Shown here one piece after another: positions 34,934-43,489 of a DNA stretch of 64,000 nt. The DNA lies in contig JAPLAA010000054.1 of the NCBI GenBank assembly GCA_026393475.1, positions 45,976 through 109,975 on the forward strand, read 5' to 3'. The position numbers and the translations under genes are program-made. The DNA comes from Actinomycetota bacterium. GTDB lineage: Bacteria; Actinomycetota; Acidimicrobiia; Acidimicrobiales; Ilumatobacteraceae. The notes beneath the pieces are model-generated. The model saw only the letters and a list, made by a program, of their open reading frames with translations, had not been told where the DNA came from and did not search any database. How positions within the stretch are numbered: position 1 is the stretch's first letter; every line of letters begins with the position of its first letter.

Positions 34934-35518
34934 TCAGCTGGTCATGCCGTTGAGGCCGACGAGGCCTCTCGCCAGCTCGATCTCGCCCATGTGGCGCAGG
35001 CCGTGCTGGTAGATCCAGCACTCGAACCCGTCGAGCACGGTGATGCCCTGCGGACCGGCCACGCGGGCGCTGTAGGTCGAGGCGACCTGCGGCGGGAACG
35101 GATGCTGGATGACGACCCGGTCGAGCTCGCTCGTGTCGATCGACGCGAGGTGCGCGTGGGTGCGGGCGAACACGGCGCGCTGGTACTCGATGTACGCGTC
35201 GTAGTCGCCGATGCGCTGATGGATCATCTCGTCGACGGTCTTGTGCTTGCCGTGATCGTCGATCGTCATCTGCACCCGCGCCTGCCAGTCGGCGTTCCAG
35301 ATCGGCGCGACACCGGTGAGCATCATGAACGACGCGTCGTGCATGTTCAGGTAGTGGAACAGGCTGAACGCGATCGGCAGCACGCCCTCGCGTTCGAAGT
35401 GGTTCACGTGCTCGAGGTCCATCGTGGTGACGGCCTGCTCGTACAGCGATTCGAGCGCCTTCATGCGGCGCTGCAACGAATCGAGCACGAGTGGGGACGA
35501 GGCGTCGGTCATGGTCAC
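34934..35518 (-). CDS. DinB-like four-helix protein
   Basis: The protein has about 194 residues (GTG 35518, or ATG 35512). It is all-helical, with spaced histidines (HVNHFEREG, LFHYLNMHD, and the late RHMGEIE), the pattern of DinB/YfiT metal-binding proteins. DinB-like proteins often act as thiol-dependent transferases or isomerases. The start overlaps the upstream sulfatase stop by four bases, so it is the last gene of a three-gene operon (SDR, sulfatase, DinB-like). Confidence 0.65.
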   Translation of the reverse strand: MTMTDASSPLVLDSLQRRMKALESLYEQAVTTMDLEHVNHFEREGVLPIAFSLFHYLNMHDASFMMLTGVAPIWNADWQARVQMTIDDHGKHKTVDEMIHQRIGDYDAYIEYQRAVFARTHAHLASIDTSELDRVVIQHPFPPQVASTYSARVAGPQGITVLDGFECWIYQHGLRHMGEIELARGLVGLNGMTS

Positions 35519-37779
35519 TCCCTGGCCATCTCGGTCGCCGCGATCGCGGCGATGTCGGCGGCATCACGCTTGCTGCGGATGTCGAAGGTGACGGAGTGGA
35601 TCGTGCCCGTGAACGGGAACGTGCCGTCGTAGTCGTCGACCACCGGCGACAGCGCGTCGCGGCCGATGTCGGTGCCGGTGCTGCCGAGCATGCGGATGAT
35701 CTTCGGCACCGGCGCCGAGGCGAGGTCGGTGCCGTCGACACCGATCACGATCGAGCCGGCCTTGCCCTCGCGGTCGAAGCGGGCGGTGATCGAGTGGCGC
35801 CCGGCGCCGAGCGACACCGGCGCGCTGGCGCGTGTGTGGGTGCCGAGTGCGTTGTAGTCGAAGTGCAGCACGCCGTCCTTCACGAAGAAGCTGTGGCCCA
35901 CGTTGTGGCTGCCCCGGGCGTAGAGCACGCCCTGGTCGCCGTCGGCGACGGTGACGTCGGCGGTGACGGTCCAGGCACGGGCGCCGAGCGACGGCGAGGC
36001 GTCGGACGGGATGTGCGACAGCGGCGGCACGTACACGTAGTTGGGTCGGGCGTGCACCGTGCCCGGCCGCGGTGCGCCGCCGAACAGTTCGATGGTGCGG
36101 TCGTCGAGCGGCAGCACGCCCTTGTCGCCGGCCTCGATCCACCACAGCTCGATCAGCTCCTGCAGCTTCTCGGGGTGCTCGGCCGCGAGGTCGTGGCACT
36201 CGCTGAAGTCCTCGTCGAGGTGGAACAACCCCCACTGGTCGCTCTCGAACGGCTGCCCGGCCTCGTGGTAGGTGGTGGCCTTCCAACCGTCGGCCCAGAT
36301 GCCGCGGTGGCCCATCTGCTCGAAGTACTGCACGCGCCGCGGCGCCGGCGCGGCAGCATCGGTGAACGTGGGCACGATGCTGCGCCCGTGCATCGGCAGC
36401 TGCTCGACGCCATTGAAGGTGGCCGGCGCCGGCGTGCCGGTGATCTCGAGCAGCGTGGGCGTGATGTCGACGGCGTGGCAGAACTGGTGGCGGATCTGGC
36501 CCGCGACCGTGGCGTCGATGCCGGCGGGCCAGTGCACGATCAGCGGGTCGCGCACGCCGCCGCCGTAGGTGTTCTGCTTGTACCAGCGCAGCGGCGAGTT
36601 ACCGGCCTGCGCCCAGCCCCACGGGTAGTTGCTGTGCGAGTGCGGGGTGCCGATGTCGTCGAGCCGGTTGGCGACGATGTCGTCGACGTCCTCCCACATG
36701 CCGTTGAAGAAGCTGAACTCGTCCATCACACCGAACGGGCCGCCTTCGCGGCTGGCGCCGTTGTCGCTCATGACGAGGACGACGGTGTCGTCGATCAGCC
36801 CTCGGTCGGTGAGGTACGTGACGAGCCGGCCGATCTGGTCGTCGGTGTGTTCGAGCATCGCCGCGAACGCCTCCTGCAGCCGGCACGAGAACGCGCGCTG
36901 GTTGTCGGTGAGGTCGGTCCAGCGGGGCACGCCGGGGTTGAGCGGGGCGAGCGTGGTGTCGGCGGGGATGATGCCGAGCTCGACCTGGCGGGCGAACCAG
37001 CGATCGCGGAACACCTCGTAGCCCTCGTCGAAGTGGCCCTTCCAACGGTCGAGGTACGACTGCGGCGCCTGGTGGGGCGCGTGCATCGCACCGAACGCGA
37101 GGTAGTGGAAGAACGGGCGATCGGGCCGCACCGACACGAGGTCGTTGATGTAGGCGATGCTCTGGTCGACGATGTCCTCGCTGACGTGGTAGCCGTCGTC
37201 CGGGCCCGCGGGCGGGTCGATGTGGGTGTTGTCGCGGGTGAGCTCGGGGAAGAACTGGTCGGTCTCACCCTGCAGGAACCCGTAGAACTTGTCGAAGCCC
37301 TTCTGCAGCGGCCAGTTGTGGTGCGGGCCGGCAGCCGAGGTCTCCTCCATCGGGGCGAGATGCCACTTGCCGGTGGCGAAGGTGGCGTAGCCCTGGTGGC
37401 GCAGGAGCTCGGCCAGGGTGGCGGCCCGCGTGGAGATGCCGCCGCGCATGTGCGGGAAGCCGGTGCTCCAGTTGGAGACGCCGCGCATGCCGACGCTGTG
37501 GTGGTTGCGGCCGGTGAGCAGCGCGGCCCGCGTGGGCGAGCACAGCGCGGTCGTGTGGAAGCTGGTGTAGCGCAGGCCGTTGGCGGCGAGGCGGTCGACG
37601 TTCGGCGAGCGCAGCGTGGAGCCGAACGCGCCGAAGTGGGAGAAGCCGAGGTCGTCGAGGACGATCATCACGATGTTGGGCCCGCCGAGGCCGGCCGGCG
37701 GCTCGGGCCACCACGGCGTGGAGTCGCGGTACGTGCGGCCGATGTGGCCCTGGAACCCGGGTTCGTAGATGCTGCTCAC
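35515..37779 (-). CDS. Large arylsulfatase-family protein (CSPTR active site)
   Basis: The 754-residue protein has the sulfatase core with NIVMIVLDDLGFSHFG (metal site), the formylglycine motif CSPTRAALLTGRNHH, and VLVMSDNGASREGG. The core extends to about residue 560. A C-terminal part of about 190 residues is beta-rich (VTADVTVADGDQGVLYARG), as in long arylsulfatases of the AtsA type. No signal peptide is seen. GTG 37779 overlaps the SDR gene stop by four bases, so they are co-translated. Confidence 0.9.
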   Translation of the reverse strand: MSSIYEPGFQGHIGRTYRDSTPWWPEPPAGLGGPNIVMIVLDDLGFSHFGAFGSTLRSPNVDRLAANGLRYTSFHTTALCSPTRAALLTGRNHHSVGMRGVSNWSTGFPHMRGGISTRAATLAELLRHQGYATFATGKWHLAPMEETSAAGPHHNWPLQKGFDKFYGFLQGETDQFFPELTRDNTHIDPPAGPDDGYHVSEDIVDQSIAYINDLVSVRPDRPFFHYLAFGAMHAPHQAPQSYLDRWKGHFDEGYEVFRDRWFARQVELGIIPADTTLAPLNPGVPRWTDLTDNQRAFSCRLQEAFAAMLEHTDDQIGRLVTYLTDRGLIDDTVVLVMSDNGASREGGPFGVMDEFSFFNGMWEDVDDIVANRLDDIGTPHSHSNYPWGWAQAGNSPLRWYKQNTYGGGVRDPLIVHWPAGIDATVAGQIRHQFCHAVDITPTLLEITGTPAPATFNGVEQLPMHGRSIVPTFTDAAAPAPRRVQYFEQMGHRGIWADGWKATTYHEAGQPFESDQWGLFHLDEDFSECHDLAAEHPEKLQELIELWWIEAGDKGVLPLDDRTIELFGGAPRPGTVHARPNYVYVPPLSHIPSDASPSLGARAWTVTADVTVADGDQGVLYARGSHNVGHSFFVKDGVLHFDYNALGTHTRASAPVSLGAGRHSITARFDREGKAGSIVIGVDGTDLASAPVPKIIRMLGSTGTDIGRDALSPVVDDYDGTFPFTGTIHSVTFDIRSKRDAADIAAIAATEMARE

Positions 37780-38516
37780 GCCCAGCCTCCGGCGTACGAG
37801 GTGTACTGGCCCGTGGTGAAGCGGCTGGTGCCGTCGACGTACGGGGCGCAGAAGTGGGCGAATTCGCTCATGGTGCCGAGGCGGCCGAGCGGCACCTGGC
37901 CCTCGAGCTTGGCGCGCACGGCCGGGTCGTCGGCGCCGCTCGCCCGGCGGAACTCGGGGAAGTCCATGAAGTTCGTGCCGACGGCGTTCACCTGCACCCG
38001 GTTGCGGCTGACCTCGTGGGCGACGTTGCGCACGAGGTGCGTGGCACCGGCGCGCGCCGACGAGTAGAGGGGCGCGCCCGGGGTGGCCCGGGCCCCGCTC
38101 GCGCTGGTGATGACGAGCACCTGGCCGTCCTCCTGGGCGATCATCGGGACGAGCACGGCCTTCATGAACTCGTACGGGGCGACCATGCAGCCCTCCATCA
38201 CCGTGCGGTAGTCGTCGACCGAGGACTTCATGAAACGCCCGGTGACGATGAGGCCGGTGAACGCGGTGGCGGAGTCGATCCGCCCGAAGCGGGCGAGGGC
38301 GGCGTCGACCAGGCGCTGCGCGGCACCCGGCACCGCAAGGTCGCGGCTGCCCGTGACGACCTCGACGGCCGTGCCGGCCGACTCGAGCTCGGCGACGAGC
38401 GACGGATGGGGATCGCCGAGCACGAGGTCGTGACCCCGTTCGGCGAGGAGTCGGGCCAGGTCGGGCCCGACGTAGAAACCGGCCCCTGCGATCAGGGCCA
38501 CACGGCGTTCGGTCAT
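37776..38516 (-). CDS. SDR-family protein with altered catalytic motif
   Basis: The 246-residue protein has the SDR layout: an N-terminal glycine-rich loop (AGAGFYVGPDLARLL), VITSASGARATPG holding the Ser, and a C-terminal GQYTSYAGGW. The active-site YxxxK reads YSSAR, with Arg replacing the usual Lys, and the glycine loop is GAGFYVG rather than GxxxGIG. It may be a divergent or non-catalytic SDR. First gene of the SDR-sulfatase-DinB operon; GTG 38519 is an alternative start. Confidence 0.75.
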   Translation of the reverse strand: MTERRVALIAGAGFYVGPDLARLLAERGHDLVLGDPHPSLVAELESAGTAVEVVTGSRDLAVPGAAQRLVDAALARFGRIDSATAFTGLIVTGRFMKSSVDDYRTVMEGCMVAPYEFMKAVLVPMIAQEDGQVLVITSASGARATPGAPLYSSARAGATHLVRNVAHEVSRNRVQVNAVGTNFMDFPEFRRASGADDPAVRAKLEGQVPLGRLGTMSEFAHFCAPYVDGTSRFTTGQYTSYAGGWA

Positions 38517-38676
38517 CACATCACCCTATGTTCTGTCAGTCGTTGTGGCAATAGTTTTCCGGATGGACGGGAACCGCTGGCGCTCCCCGCAGCGTCCAAC
38601 GAACATGCGTCCCATGCCTGCATCGCACACCCCCCGGTCCCCCTGGTCGTCCCCGACCGCCGCCACACCCGGTCGG

Positions 38677-39564
38677 GTGAACGGCCGCCGTCGCGCGATG
38701 GCATCGATCGCCGTCGCGCTCCCCCTGACCGTACTGCTGCCAGGCCTCCTCGCCGGCTGTGGCGACGACACCGTCGACCCCGGCGCCTCGACCTCGTCCA
38801 CCACCCCGGAGACCACACCCGTGACCACACCCGATTCGACCTCGCCGACCTCGCCGACATCGGTCGACGGCCGCACCTTTCTCTCCACCGGCAGCGACGG
38901 CTTCGAGCTCGTCGAGGGCACCGTCATCCGCATCGAGTTCCGCGACGACGCGTTCTCGGCCAATGCCGGCTGCAACACCCTCGCGGGCGGATACCGGGTC
39001 GACGGCGACACCCTCCGCATGGACGGTGCCCTGGCGATGACCGAGATGGCGTGCGACGAGGCGCTGATGGACCAGGACACCCGCTTCGCCGACCTGCTCA
39101 TGGCGAGCCCGACCGTTGCGCTCGACGGCGACGCCCTCGTACTGACAGCCGCCGACGCGTCGATCGCGTTCCTCGACCGCGAGGTCGCCGACCCCGATCG
39201 CCCGATCGAGGGCACCACCTGGACCCTCACCACGATCATCGACGGCGACTCGGCGTCGAGCATCCCGATGGACGCGACGAGCACGCTCACCTTCATCAAC
39301 GGCGCCGATGGCGCCGGCGGCACCGCGGCGGTCGCCACCGGCTGCAACACCGGTTCGGCCCCGGCGACCATCGGCGAGGGCACGATCACGTTCGGACCGT
39401 TGGCCCTCACGAAGATGGCGTGTCAGCAGCCGTTGATGGACCTCGAGTCGTCGGCCCTGTCGGTGCTCGCGGGTGACGTGACGTTCGAGATCGAGGCGGG
39501 TTCGTTGACGATCACCAGCTCGTCGGGTGCGGCCGGCCTGCAGTACGTGGCGCTGGACGACTGA
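38677..39564 (+). CDS. Lipoprotein with two META (HslJ-like) domains
   Basis: From GTG 38677 the protein has 295 residues: a basic start (VNGRRR), a hydrophobic core ending in the lipobox LLAGC, a Thr/Ser/Pro linker, and two META repeats. Each repeat has a GCNT..GGY- or GCNTGSA-type centre followed by MTEMACDEALMDQD or KMACQQPLMDLES. META domains are found in envelope stress and heat-shock lipoproteins such as HslJ. The longest frame (ATG 38545) would bury the signal peptide, so the later GTG is preferred. Confidence 0.8.
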   Translation: MNGRRRAMASIAVALPLTVLLPGLLAGCGDDTVDPGASTSSTTPETTPVTTPDSTSPTSPTSVDGRTFLSTGSDGFELVEGTVIRIEFRDDAFSANAGCNTLAGGYRVDGDTLRMDGALAMTEMACDEALMDQDTRFADLLMASPTVALDGDALVLTAADASIAFLDREVADPDRPIEGTTWTLTTIIDGDSASSIPMDATSTLTFINGADGAGGTAAVATGCNTGSAPATIGEGTITFGPLALTKMACQQPLMDLESSALSVLAGDVTFEIEAGSLTITSSSGAAGLQYVALDD

Positions 39565-39690
39565 CGCCGTGCACGGCACCGACGCCACGGACCGACCGGA
39601 GCGGGCCGCCGCACCGAGCGTTCACCGAACATTGTTCAACTACTGGCAGCGGACTGCCGATTGTTCCGGCACGTGTCGTAGGATGTCGTG

Positions 39691-40503
39691 ATGTCCCCGA
39701 CCGCACGCCCGGCTGCCCGCGCCGGTAGATCCACCACCGGATCTGCCACCGGAGCCGCAGGGCGCGCCGGGAGCGGCTCGACGCGCACCGCCTCGCCGGC
39801 GACCCCCCGGCCGGCGGGCGTGGCGCCCGGGTCGGGACGCACCACGGACCGCACCGGATCGGCGAAGGTGACGTCCGACGACGCATCTGTTGAGGCGTCC
39901 GACGACGAATCCACCGCACCGCGCGAAGACGGTCGTCACGCACGACGCGACCGCAACAAGTACGCCGTCGTCGACGCCTACCTCGAGCTGGTCCGCGAGG
40001 GGAACCCCCGCCCGAGCATCGCCGACGTCGCCGATCGATCGGGTGTGTCGCACCGCTCGGTGTTCCGCTACTTCTCCGACAAGGACGAGCTCGCCCGCAC
40101 GGCGATCGACCGCCAGTTGGCGGTGGCCGCACCGCTGGTGCCGCTCACCGTCGGCCCGGGGGCGCCGCTGCCCGAGCGGATCGAACGGTTCGTCGAACGC
40201 CGCCTCGAGCTGTTCGCCTTCGTGGCACCGTCGGCGCGCCTGTCCCGCTCGCTCGCGGCGCTGCAACCGGTGCTGGCCAAGGAGTTGAAGACCACCAGGG
40301 CGTTCCTCCGCGCGCAGATCCGGCATCTGTTCCGGGCCGAGCTCGATGCGATGGATCCGGCTGAGCGCACGAGCGCGCTGGCCGCGCTCGACGCACTGTG
40401 CTCGTTGGAGGCGGTCGACCTGATGCGGCTCGACCAGGAGCTGTCCGCGGCCGATACGGCCGCCACGCTGCGTTGGTCGATGGCCAAACTGTTGACGAAC
40501 TGA
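39691..40503 (+). CDS. TetR-family regulator with long N-terminal extension
   Basis: From ATG 39691 the protein has 270 residues. About 85 residues of Ala/Gly/Arg/Thr-rich low-complexity sequence precede a TetR DNA-binding domain (PSIADVADRSGVSHRSVFRYFSDKDEL) and a helical ligand domain. ATG 39691 has an AGGA ribosome site; GTG 39868 would give a more usual 210-residue TetR. The 126-base leader contains GGCAG-CGGA-CTGCC and repeated ATTGTTC motifs that may be its operator. It may control the next cluster. Confidence 0.8.
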   Translation: MSPTARPAARAGRSTTGSATGAAGRAGSGSTRTASPATPRPAGVAPGSGRTTDRTGSAKVTSDDASVEASDDESTAPREDGRHARRDRNKYAVVDAYLELVREGNPRPSIADVADRSGVSHRSVFRYFSDKDELARTAIDRQLAVAAPLVPLTVGPGAPLPERIERFVERRLELFAFVAPSARLSRSLAALQPVLAKELKTTRAFLRAQIRHLFRAELDAMDPAERTSALAALDALCSLEAVDLMRLDQELSAADTAATLRWSMAKLLTN

Positions 40504-40541
40504 CTCTTGTCACTCTGACTGTCAATTGGTACCGTGGCCCG

Positions 40542-41270
40542 ATGCCGCGCTACGGAACGATCGACTTCGACTACGCCGGGCGCATCGCGTCCTGCCCGCC
40601 CGACGAGGACGGCCCGGTGCTCATGGTGAACTACATGAAGTACCGCGAACGCGCGGCGTACAAGGACGGGAGCGACGGCGGTCGCAGCGGCATGGAGGCC
40701 GACGACGAGTACGCCCCCACCGAGGTGTTGTCCGACATCGGTGCGGTGGTCGCGTTCTTCGGTGACGTCACCGACCCGGCGGGCACCGGGTGGGATCGCA
40801 TCGGGATCGTCCAGTACCCCACCCGCCGAGCGTTCATCGACATGCAGTCGCGACGCGACTTCCGCGAGAAGCATCAGCACAAGGAAGCCGGCATGGACCA
40901 CACGATCGTGTTCGCCGTGCCGCCCCACACCGTCGCGGCCGGTGCCATCGGCGGCCGTCATGCCCACGTCGTGTTCGACCTGGTCCACCTCGACGGGACG
41001 ACCGGTGCGACCGAGACGACCGGTGCGGCGGCGGGCCCGGCCGACGGGCAGGCGATCGGCCCGGTGGAGGGCACGATCCTCGGCGACGGCCGCTCGTGGA
41101 CCGAACTGCGCATCACGTGGATCACCGACCCCGACGCTGCGCCGGGCGAGCTCGACACGTCCGAATCGGTCGCCGACCGCGAACGTGTGGTGGTGCGCCC
41201 GAAGATCGACCGCCTCGCCACCTTGATCCAGCAGGCCACGGGTTCGCCCACAGCAGAGACCGAGGGCTGA
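40542..41270 (+). CDS. DUF1330-like ferredoxin-fold protein
   Basis: The 242-residue protein starts MPRYGTIDFDYAGRI. It has a PVLMVNYMKYRERAAYKDG segment, then IGIVQYPTRRAFIDMQSRRDFREKHQHKEAGMDHT, which matches the small alpha+beta-barrel DUF1330 type. A C-terminal part of about 100 residues is less conserved. Function is unknown. It is 1 base from the next gene and starts the hydrolase cluster 40.5-45 kb. Confidence 0.6.
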   Translation: MPRYGTIDFDYAGRIASCPPDEDGPVLMVNYMKYRERAAYKDGSDGGRSGMEADDEYAPTEVLSDIGAVVAFFGDVTDPAGTGWDRIGIVQYPTRRAFIDMQSRRDFREKHQHKEAGMDHTIVFAVPPHTVAAGAIGGRHAHVVFDLVHLDGTTGATETTGAAAGPADGQAIGPVEGTILGDGRSWTELRITWITDPDAAPGELDTSESVADRERVVVRPKIDRLATLIQQATGSPTAETEG

Positions 41271-41271
41271 C

Positions 41272-42093
41272 GTGCGCATCACCCTGCTCGGTACCGGCAG
41301 CCCCATCCCCGACGCCCGTCGGGCCGGGCCGTCCACGCTCGTCACTGCCGACGGCCTCACGGTGCTCGTCGACTGCGGGCGCGGCGTCCTGATGCGCCTC
41401 GTGGCCGCCGGTGTGCTGCCGCCCATGCTCGACGGCCTGCTGATCACCCACCTCCACAGCGACCACATCACCGATCTCGGCGACGTGATCACCACCCGCT
41501 GGGTGATGAGCCCGGTGTCGCGGCCCCTCACGATCGTCGGCCCGCCCGGGATCCGCGAGGTCGTCGACCACACGCTCGCCTCGCTCGCGCCCGACGTGCG
41601 GTATCGCATCGATCACCACGAGGACCTCACCGAGGGCCCGGCCGTCACCGCGGTGGAGGTGCAACCGGGCGACGTGTTCACCATGGGCTCGGCCACCATC
41701 CGCGTCGGCGCGACCGATCACAAGCCCGTCGAACCCACCGTCGCATTCCGGGTCGAGATCGGCGACGTGTCGGCCGTGCTCGGCGGCGACGGCGTGCCGT
41801 GCGCCGGCCTCGACGAACTGTGCCGCGATGCCACCGCCTACGTGCAGACCGTGATCCGCGACGACCTGGTGAAGCTCGTGCCGATGCAGCGGTTGCAGGA
41901 CATCCTCGACTACCACTCCACCGTCGCCCAGGCCGCCGAGACCGCCGCGCGCAACGGCGTCGGCACGCTGGTGCTCACCCACTACGTGCCCAGCCTGCAG
42001 CCCGGCCAGGAGGACGAGTGGCGTGCGCTCGCGTCGCCGCACTTCTCCGGTCCGATCGTCCTCGGCGACGATCTCACCGCCGTCGACCTCTGA
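41272..42093 (+). CDS. Metallo-beta-lactamase-fold hydrolase (RNase Z/arylsulfatase-like)
   Basis: The 273-residue protein starts at GTG 41272. The glycine-rich GTGSPIPDARRAGPSTL opening and LITHLHSDHITDLGD (HxHxDH) are typical of RNase Z-like metallo-hydrolases; the family also contains alkyl/arylsulfatase-type and phosphodiesterase-type members. Later ligands are suggested by ATDHKPV and the final THYVPSL. It is not the usual tRNA maturase length, and the gene context suggests a small-molecule hydrolase. Confidence 0.8.
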   Translation: MRITLLGTGSPIPDARRAGPSTLVTADGLTVLVDCGRGVLMRLVAAGVLPPMLDGLLITHLHSDHITDLGDVITTRWVMSPVSRPLTIVGPPGIREVVDHTLASLAPDVRYRIDHHEDLTEGPAVTAVEVQPGDVFTMGSATIRVGATDHKPVEPTVAFRVEIGDVSAVLGGDGVPCAGLDELCRDATAYVQTVIRDDLVKLVPMQRLQDILDYHSTVAQAAETAARNGVGTLVLTHYVPSLQPGQEDEWRALASPHFSGPIVLGDDLTAVDL

Positions 42094-42147
42094 CATCCAC
42101 CTCGTCGCCAAGACCCGCCACCACCTCGCGCCCGAACTGGAGCCACC

Positions 42148-43071
42148 ATGCAGACCCTCCGCACCCCCGACGAACGGTTCGCCGACCTGCCGGACTTCCC
42201 GTTCGAGCCGAACTACGCGGAGATCGCGGCGATCCCGGGCGATCCCGAGGCGGGCACCCTGCGCGTGCACTACCTCGACGAGGGCCCCCGCGACGCGGCG
42301 CCGGTGCTGCTCATGCACGGCGAGCCGTCGTGGAGTTTCCTGTACCGGCACATGATCCCGACGCTGGTGGCCGCGGGCCATCGGGTGGTCGCTCCCGACC
42401 TCGTCGGCTTCGGTCGCAGCGACAAGCCGGCCGAGACCACCGACTACACCTACGCCCGTCACGTCGCCTGGATGAGCGAGCTGCTGTTCGGTCACCTCGA
42501 CCTCCCCGACATCACGTTCTTCGGCCAGGACTGGGGCGGCCTCGTCGGGCTCCGGTTGGTCGCCTCGGCACCCGGGCGCTACGCGCGGGTGGTCGTCGGC
42601 AACACCGGCCTGCCCGTCGGTGACGGCAACCTCAGCGAGGCGTTCCTCAACTGGCAGAAGTTCTCGCGCGAGTCGCCGGTGTTCCCCATCGGTGGCATCG
42701 TCAACGGCGGCTGCGCCACCGATCTCAGCCCCGAGGTGATCGCCGGCTACGACGCACCGTTCCCCGACGACAGCTACAAGGCCGGCGCCCGCATCTTCCC
42801 GTCGCTGGTGCCGAGCCAGCCCGACGACCCCGCGAGCGCCGACAACGCCGCGGCGTGGGAGGTGCTCGAGCAGTTCCGCAAGCCGTGGCTGTGCGCGTTC
42901 AGCGACCTGGATGCGGTCACCAAGGGCGGCGAGGGTCCGTTCATCCGACGGGTGCCCGGCGCCGAGGGGCAGCCGCACACCACCATCGTCGGCGGCGGCC
43001 ACTTCCTGCAGGAGGACAAGGGCCCGGAGCTGGCGGAGGTCATCGCCCGGTTCATCGACCAGACTGCCTGA
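42148..43071 (+). CDS. Haloalkane-dehalogenase-like alpha/beta hydrolase
   Basis: The 307-residue protein has HGEPSWSFLYRHMIP (oxyanion motif with Trp), the nucleophile elbow GQDWGG (Asp in place of Ser, with the halide-binding Trp beside it), SDLDAVTKG and the late His in GGGHFLQEDKG. This set fits haloalkane dehalogenases, which replace halide with hydroxyl, although related fold members with the same elbow can act on other substrates. It is in the middle of a rightward operon. Confidence 0.85.
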   Translation: MQTLRTPDERFADLPDFPFEPNYAEIAAIPGDPEAGTLRVHYLDEGPRDAAPVLLMHGEPSWSFLYRHMIPTLVAAGHRVVAPDLVGFGRSDKPAETTDYTYARHVAWMSELLFGHLDLPDITFFGQDWGGLVGLRLVASAPGRYARVVVGNTGLPVGDGNLSEAFLNWQKFSRESPVFPIGGIVNGGCATDLSPEVIAGYDAPFPDDSYKAGARIFPSLVPSQPDDPASADNAAAWEVLEQFRKPWLCAFSDLDAVTKGGEGPFIRRVPGAEGQPHTTIVGGGHFLQEDKGPELAEVIARFIDQTA

Positions 43072-43072
43072 C

Positions 43073-43489
43073 ATGTACGGCTCCCTCCGCCACGAGATCC
43101 GGATCCATCGCAGCGCCGCCGACGTGTGGGCGCTCGCGGGCGACGTCACCAAGCTGCACACCTGGTTCCCCGGCATCGTCGACAGCACGGTCGACGGCAA
43201 CATGCGGGTGATCACGATGGGCACCGGCCTGCCGATGCCGGAGGAGATCCTGCTGATCGACCACACGCAGCGACGCTTCCAGTACCGGATCACCGCACCG
43301 ATCTTCGTACACCACCGGGGCACGATCGACGTGATCGAGCTGGCCGACGACGAGTGCCTCGTCGTGTACTCCACCGAGGCCGATCCGCGCACGATGGCGC
43401 TCGTGATCGCCGGTGGCACGGCCGGTGCGCTCGTCGAGTTGAAGCGCCAGATGGAAGCACCCGCACTCTCCACGGAAGGATCGAACTGA
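43073..43489 (+). CDS. SRPBCC/START-like ligand-binding protein
   Basis: The 138-residue protein starts MYGSLRHEIRIHRSAADVWALAGDVTKLHTWFPG and has alternating strands and a long C-terminal helix, typical of polyketide-cyclase/SRPBCC proteins that hold a hydrophobic ligand. It starts one base after the dehalogenase stop and its own stop overlaps the sulfatase ATG (TGATG), so the three are translated as a unit. Confidence 0.8.
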   Translation: MYGSLRHEIRIHRSAADVWALAGDVTKLHTWFPGIVDSTVDGNMRVITMGTGLPMPEEILLIDHTQRRFQYRITAPIFVHHRGTIDVIELADDECLVVYSTEADPRTMALVIAGGTAGALVELKRQMEAPALSTEGSN

